Positions 58,093 to 64,000 of a stretch of 64,000 bases of DNA are shown here, piece by piece. The stretch comes from Halichondria panicea. Its lineage: Eukaryota; Porifera; Demospongiae; Suberitida; Halichondriidae. The notes below the pieces were generated by a model, which saw only the letters and a program-made list of their open reading frames with translations, did no database searches and had not been told where the DNA came from. The stretch lies in NCBI RefSeq assembly GCF_963675165.1, contig NC_087386.1, forward strand, positions 4,656,169-4,720,168, in the 5' to 3' direction. Position numbers and translations under genes: made by a program. The stretch's first letter is position 1; each line of letters starts with the position of its first letter.

Positions 58093-59097
58093 TAAACATA
58101 CATGTTGCAAAGGGAAGAACAGCAACTCCAGACCAAAAATTTCGAGGTAGCCAACCCTGCATGCGTGATAAAGATACGTTGAAGTGGACAACACTTCTGC
58201 TGGGACTTTTAAGAGAAGAACTTCAAAGAGTGTTATCAATTAAGGCATGCATAAGTCCATATTTTAGACTCACCTTTAGATTAAGATAAGAGTTATTCTA
58301 TTGAATGTGTGTGTTTGGTGTGCATACACAAGCGTGTGTATATGGTAATGCTAAACTCATGATATACTGCATAAGTATATATTGCATGTGCACACATGAT
58401 TAGGAGCTAGTCACCAGAAGTCTCATTATTTTATCAAAAATAGGAGGAGCGGCATAAAATCAGCAGTATACATTGCTATACAAAGCCAATCAAATTAAGA
58501 TTGCAGTTTACTGATGTGAAACTCGCTGTGATAAGGCGTTGTGCACTGCAAAAACACTTTTGTTAATTTAACAAATAAAAGTTTGTCCCGGTGATGAATC
58601 TCACATGACAAAATAATATTTGTTAGAATGACAAAGGTAAAACAACCTACAATGTTTTGTCATTCAAGCAAAGAAATTATGTCAAAACAACAAAGTATTA
58701 TGTCATCTGAATTTCACCAATTTATTGTACTTCTATGTCAAAATAGCAAAGTGAATGCTGAATTAACACTGCTATAAAGTGAATTTCTTTGTTAAATTAA
58801 CACTATACATTTGTCATTTAATTAGTTGTTTTCTCGCGCACGTACGCACATGCAGAAGGTCAAACGGTATTAGAACAATGAGTTTATGATAGAATAAGAT
58901 CACTGGATCACATGACACGCAGCACAATAATTTCTTCTGTCAGTAAATTGTTTTTAGTGTTCATCACTTAGCGTTTCTTGAAATTCCAGTACAGTGAACT
59001 GCAGGCGTTTCGTTTGGTTTCATGAACGCTACATCCCTCAGATCATTTTCGCCCCTACAGAACAAAAGATTGAAGTCACTATAGTTACCAACACATA

Positions 59098-60110
59098 TGT
59101 AGTGCAAAATGTAAATAGTATAAGCTATCACCCCATGGACAAAGTTGACCAGTCGAAACCAGTGTAACTGACACGTGAGGACACATACACACAAAATCGT
59201 AAATCAGTATGCTAGCTATCACCCCATGGACAAAGTTGACCAGTCGAAACCAGTGTAACTGACACATGAGGACACATACACACAAACTTGTAAATCAGTA
59301 TGCTAGCTATCACCCCATGGACGAAGTTGACCAGTCGAAACCAGTGTAACTGACACATGAGGACACATACACACAAACTCGTAAATCAGTATGCTAGCTA
59401 TCACCCCATGGACGAAGTCGACCAGTCGAAACCAGTGTAACTGACACGTGAGGACACATACACACAAACTAGTAAATTACAATGCTAGCTATCATCCCCA
59501 TGGACGAAGTTGACCAGTCGAAACCAGTGTAACTGACGCATGAGGACACATACACACAAACTGGTAAATTACAATGCTAGCTATCACCCCATGGACGAAG
59601 TTGACCAGTCGAAACCAGTGTAACTGACGCGTGAGGACACATACACACAAACTGGTAAATTACAATGCTAGCTATCACCCCATGGACGAAGTTGACCAGT
59701 CGAAACCAGTGTAACTGACACATGAGGACACATACACACAAACTGGTAAATTACAATGCTAGCTATCACCCCATGGACGAAGTTGATCAGTCGAAACCAG
59801 TGTAACTGACGCATGAGGACACATACACACAAACTGGTAAATTACAATGCTAGCTATCACCCCATGGACGAAGTTGACCAGTCGAAACCAGTGTAACTGA
59901 CACGTGAGGACACATACACACAAACTCGTAAATCAGTATGCTAGCTATCACCCCATGGACGAAGTTGACCAGTCGAAACCAGTGTAACTGACACGTGAGG
60001 ACACATATACACAAACTCGTAAATCAGTATACTAGCTATCACCCCATGGACGAAGTTGACCAGTCGAAACCAGTGCATGAAGACACGAACTCGTAAATCA
60101 GTATGCTACA
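59098..60110. repeat. Satellite array, 11 copies of about 91 bp
   Basis: Each unit contains gctatcaccccatggacgaa, gttgaccagtcgaaaccagt and gaggacacatacacacaaac. Units are highly similar; neighbouring ones share variants (cagtatgc versus tacaatgc), suggesting block-wise duplication. The last unit is truncated. Confidence 0.95.
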
Positions 60111-60877
60111 GATAAAGGTCGAAACCAGGCCAGGGACAGTTGCCCTCTAGCTAGCTATATAGTTTTATGGAATCTGACATAACTTGCAAGTCGTTTCTTT
60201 GAAGTCGATGAAGGTGGTTAAGTAGACTCCTAGCTGGTACACATTGTGGGGCCGAGGTACGGTAAAATCTGCAGCTGGAAGAAACACGAGAACACATTTA
60301 TTTAGCAATGAGCAACATAACTTAAATCCTTTTTCTTTGAAGCTGGTACATGGTGGAGTTATACGCCGATACGGTATAGCAGTGATTTGTAAACTGTGAA
60401 TTCAGAGAGTTTTGGGATCATGTACATGCCATGCGCCAACAGCATGCAATGGAACTTAACTTTTTTCTTTGAGATGGTGGTACTATCTACTCTTTAAGAA
60501 AATCTGAAAGAGAGTATTGGGCAATAAGTTGAGTTTAGCAATGAGCACTGACTAACTTGCAATTGTCTTTTCTTTCAAGCTGCAGATGCAGGTGACTCTT
60601 GACTCCTAGATCCTAGCTGGTGTACATGGAACATGGTAGCCCAGGGCCAGGGGTACAGGCATGCAGTCAGTGATGGTATAAAGCTGCATGAGCAGCTGCA
60701 GTCTGGTGCAGCTGCAAGCACCATGTGCTAAGTATGTTTGAGGCCTTGCCCTGTTATTCCTGAACGCCCCCTCATGCCACGCCTATAGTTCCAGCTTAAA
60801 ATTATAGTCTCGAGGCCAAACTCTCCTTATCAGAATCTGACCTCGAGACTAGCTAGAGTTAGAGACTAGAGAGAAGG

Positions 60878-60933
60878 TAGCCTCGATCCCAGGCCGCTCT
60901 TCAGGCCAGGCCTTGTGCATGTGAAGGAGGCTA
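60878..60933. mobile_element. 56-bp foldback micro-element, third copy
   Basis: Ends tagcctcgatccc and gaggcta. Flanked exactly by 9-bp direct repeats gagagaagg at 60869-60877 and 60934-60942. It is inserted inside the 2.9-kb element. Confidence 0.85.
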
Positions 60934-61458
60934 GAGAGAAGGCTGCCTGCACTGCACTGCACTGAAGACTCTGGAGGCTCCTGACTTCTTCACTGCCACT
61001 GTAACTTACCATGCCCAGTCACAAGTCTCCAATTGCTACATACAACACAATTGAACATGAGCATGCAAAGATATAAGCATCAGGGCAACTGAGTAATCGA
61101 GTATAGGTTGAGTAGGTTGAAATCAGCGATGCAAACTTGCACGTATCTTTTAGTAGAGTTCTAGCTGTAACTTTATAATTTGTTATTGTCACACATTAAT
61201 GTTAATTTGACAATGAACGATAACTTCCACTAAATGTGAGATCAACAACGCTTCGACAAAATGACAACACATGTGTTCAAATAACAATCTACCATTATAA
61301 TAACAAATATTAATAGTTAGATAAACTATATTAATAGTTAAATAAACTATGATTTGTCATTATAACAATAATTGCAGGAAATTGACAAACGTTTTGTCAA
61401 GATAACATTTTGTGCCGGTAGCAAACTGTGTCACAATAACAAAAGTGTTTTTGCAGTG

Positions 61459-61920
61459 TGGTAGGCCATAAAATGCCTCGAATCAAACCTGTATATGGCT
61501 AGCCTATAAAAGCTATATAGCACTTCTGTAGGTAACGTGCAAGTTCAAGCTTCTTAGCCTTTGCTCGCTTCTATTCAACAAGAAATTACTTGGCTATATA
61601 TTGATGCTGCAAACACAACCCTTCGGCATCCAGGTGAGAAGACTCAAGACACCCACCTCAGCGGACTACTATATTGGTGGCCGTCTACGCGACTCGGTTA
61701 ATAAAATGTGCACTGTATGGGTACGCAACTGGCACCCAGAGCTAAGAACTATACTGAGTGGGCCAGCAATGATTATATAGGGCAAAAGATCTATTTAGCA
61801 ATCTTTACAACCAACAGGTTAATTGGTACTACATATACACATGGGGACCTGGTGGTTGCCATAATTTTGTTTTACCACGCATGACTTTATCAGCAGGATG
61901 TGGTCAAGGTGGGTTAAGTA
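61459..61920. other. Intergenic, nothing identified
   Basis: No gene, repeat or strong structure was recognised in this stretch. Confidence 0.4.
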
Positions 61921-62114
61921 CGTATAGCGTGTAATTTTCGTGGGGCAAAATATTCGTGGTTTTCGTGGTTGGAGGTCTGACCACGAATATTTTACCCACG
62001 AATGAAGCGACCTTGCCTACCTTTACCTGCAGTGCAAGCTCCAACCACGAAAATATTACCCACGAAATGTCTGAACCACGAATATTTTCTCCCCCAAAAA
62101 TTACCCGCTATACG
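61921..62114. mobile_element. Foldback element rich in ttcgtggg motifs
   Basis: Ends cgtatagcgtgtaatttt and aaaattacccgctatacg are inverted repeats. The interior repeats gaatattttacccacgaa in both orientations. A related half-element lies at 55150-55245 in a MYC-like intron (gcgctatacggta end). Confidence 0.75.
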
Positions 62115-62283
62115 GTAAATGGGTAAGAGCTGAACACCAGTTTCTAAGCAATACATCCGCACAAATTAAGGCTCTCGGACTATATAACTGGGGCAGGGTG
62201 TAGTGTACGTGTATAGTGTGCATGGATGTGCATTGTGTAGGGTGTAGGGTTACTTTGGACATGCAGTACAAATCACTACAAGT

Positions 62284-62735
62284 TCAGTGTTCATTTCTGG
62301 TCAGGTAGTTATTTATTTTTTTTTTTAATAGGGAGTCGTAGTCCCTATTCCAAAGTTTTGTGCACATTTTAAGGGCAAACTTTGAGAATTTGTTTTTTGG
62401 TGTGGATCCCAAACAGGGGCAGCATATTCCAGTTTTGATCTCACAAGTGAGATGTAGAGTTGTCTTAAACATTCTAGTGACAAGTGGCCATAGAACTGTC
62501 AGTAAATTATACCAACCTGCTTGCAGGCATTTCTGCACATTCCTTCTATGTGTTTTGACCATGAGAGGTCATGAGAGATCCACACGCCAAGGTACTTGTA
62601 GTGGTCAACTTTAAGTAGGGGACCAGGAGATTGAATAGGATGGTAAAGAAGATCATCAGCATAGAACAAGAGACTTCCTTTATTTTGATGTAGATCAATG
62701 TCATTTATAACATGCATGCAGACACAGTACATTGA
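62284..62735 (-). pseudogene. Non-LTR retrotransposon reverse transcriptase fragment
   Basis: The minus strand encodes LLFYADDLLYH, which contains the YADD catalytic motif of reverse transcriptases, then HYKYLGVWISHDLSWSKHI and, past an in-frame TGA, residues resembling LEYAAPVWDPH. This is the C-terminal part of the RT domain typical of LINE-type elements. The frame is interrupted and both ends are missing, so it is a dead 5'-truncated or internally deleted copy. Neither a target duplication nor a poly-A tail was identified. Confidence 0.85.
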
Positions 62736-62770
62736 ACTTGTAGTGATTCGTTGTAGTGATTCGTAGCGGT

Positions 62771-63203
62771 GTCCGAACCTCCTCTGGGTGTAGTTCAGTG
62801 TATATTAGTTCAGTGTCCGAACCTCCTCTGGGTGTAGTTTAGTATATATTAGTCCGAACCTCCTCTGGGTGTAGTTCAGTATATATTAGTTCATTGTCCG
62901 AACCTCCTCTGGGTGTAGTTCAGTGTATATTAGTTCAGTGTCCGAACCTCCTCTGGGTGTAGTTCAGTGTATATTAGTTCAGTGTCCGAACCTCCTCTGG
63001 GTGTAGTTCAGTGTATATTAGTTCAGTGTCCGAACCTCCTCTGGGTGTAGTTCAATGTATATTAGTTCAGTCCGAACCTCCTCTGGGTGTAGTTCAGTGT
63101 ATATTAGTTCAGTGTCCGAACCTCCTCTGGGTGTAGTTCAGTATATATTAGTTCAGTGTCCGAACCTCCTCTGGGTGTAGTTCAGTATATATTTGAGTTC
63201 AGT
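62771..63203. repeat. Tandem array, ten copies of about 44 bp
   Basis: The unit reads gtccgaacctcctctgggtg followed by tagttcagtgtatattagttcagt. Two units are shortened by about 10 bp (near 62850 and 63070). Confidence 0.95.
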
Positions 63204-64000
63204 GTATATTTGTAACATTTCATAACGTGCAGACACAGTAAATTGAATTTGCAGTGATTCATATATACCACATGTTTGACCTTCTCTGCACATGTGTGTA
63301 GAACTGGGTGTTATAATCATGTGCAGAAGAGGTCACATGCAGTAGGAATCACTATAGTGTTTTCCAGCAGGGCTGAACTTTTAGTGATTCTTATGGCCTC
63401 AAAATACAGAAAAAGTATACAGCACATGGTGTGTGTGCAAAGGAGGTTGGACTATAGGGTTATTTGCTCAGGTTACCATACAACTTACCTCTGGCTTTAC
63501 TGAGCTTATAATATCTGGCTAGCTGTGTGGATTAGCAAGGGTTAGCAGTAATGTATCTAGCTTGCATAGGAATCTAGTAAAAAGTGTATGCACTGATAAC
63601 AGAATGGAGGGGATTGCTGGGGATCATGCGCAGGTTGGTTAATGACTACTAGTATAAGTAGCCAGAGAGTCACAGAAAGTTTGCCTCCTAGTCTCCAATG
63701 ACTATGAAAAACCAGCTAGAAGTAATCATTAATTGTCAACAAGCTCAGCTAAAAGTAGTAGTACATGGGTATAAATAACCTTCTGGTGTGTGTGTGTGTG
63801 TGTTTGTGTTGAAAGTAGATAAGGTTACCACAAAACACAGCAAATGTGCTTACTCTGCCACATCTTGCTACCACAGACAAGTGCATGGCCCTAGTCTAAC
63901 AGCCACCAGCCATGCTAGCTATTGAGCCACCACCACATGAATCTAATTCCCACCACTTCTGAGAAAGGTAAATTCTAGGAAAGCAGGCAATGAATACACC
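63204..64000. other. End of window, no gene identified
   Basis: AT-rich sequence with a short (GT)n run near 63786-63805. No supported gene. Confidence 0.4.

Larger units (their letters stand above)
58544..61458. mobile_element. 2.9-kb terminal-inverted-repeat element carrying a satellite
   Basis: The left end begins CACTGCAAAAACACTTTTGT and the right end is its exact complement (22 bp perfect). Subterminal regions on both sides are rich in ttgtcat / atgacaaa motifs. The centre carries the 91-bp satellite (59098-60110) and unique sequence. No transposase frame is recognised, so it is a non-autonomous DNA transposon. The superfamily is not assigned; flanks suggest at most a 2-3 bp target duplication (TG or GTG). 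Confidence 0.85.

Noticed and set aside
58964-59285. Two cysteine-rich minus-strand frames with similar sequences
   Set aside because: They are translations of the satellite unit; their likeness reflects the repeat.
59098-60110. Regularly spaced repeats resembling a CRISPR array
   Set aside because: The whole 91-bp unit is repeated with no unique spacers, and the context is a eukaryotic transposon.

Overview
The window is metazoan nuclear DNA: GT-AG introns, animal housekeeping genes, many short foldback transposons and tandem repeats. A sponge or other early-branching invertebrate fits best (Death-NACHT-LRR receptors, a fibrinogen-domain protein, small introns), but that is inference and no species is claimed.

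Region 1 (1-29.6 kb) is an innate-immune cluster on the minus strand. Two large Death-NACHT-LRR (NLR) genes, NLR-A (1420-8972) and NLR-B (19960-28492), each have a decayed LRR pseudogene beyond their 3' end. They lie in two copies of a segmental duplication (1-10057 and 18549-29607). The last two exons of the neighbouring aminotransferase gene were carried along in copy A. The spacer between copies holds a tandem tRNA-Ala array, dispersed repeats and a secreted fibrinogen-related gene (14444-15713, plus strand).

Region 2 (28.7-41.6 kb) is housekeeping: a 14-exon kynurenine aminotransferase-3-like gene (minus) with an intronless seven-helix membrane protein nested in intron 7 on the opposite strand; a 3-exon mitochondrial isoleucyl-tRNA synthetase (minus); and, divergent from it across 168 bp, a 6-exon Yippee-like 5 gene (plus) whose introns carry three foldback elements.

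Region 3 (41.8-57 kb, plus strand) holds a 12-exon single-pass LRR receptor with tyrosine motifs in its tail, then a MYC-like class B bHLH gene with a proline-rich C-terminus.

Region 4 (57-64 kb) is repeat-rich: a 2.9-kb element with terminal inverted repeats carrying an eleven-copy 91-bp satellite, a foldback element, a decayed non-LTR reverse transcriptase and a 44-bp tandem array.

Exon models were built by hand from splice signals, reading phase and family resemblance. The complete gene models close in phase, but no transcript or database evidence was available.
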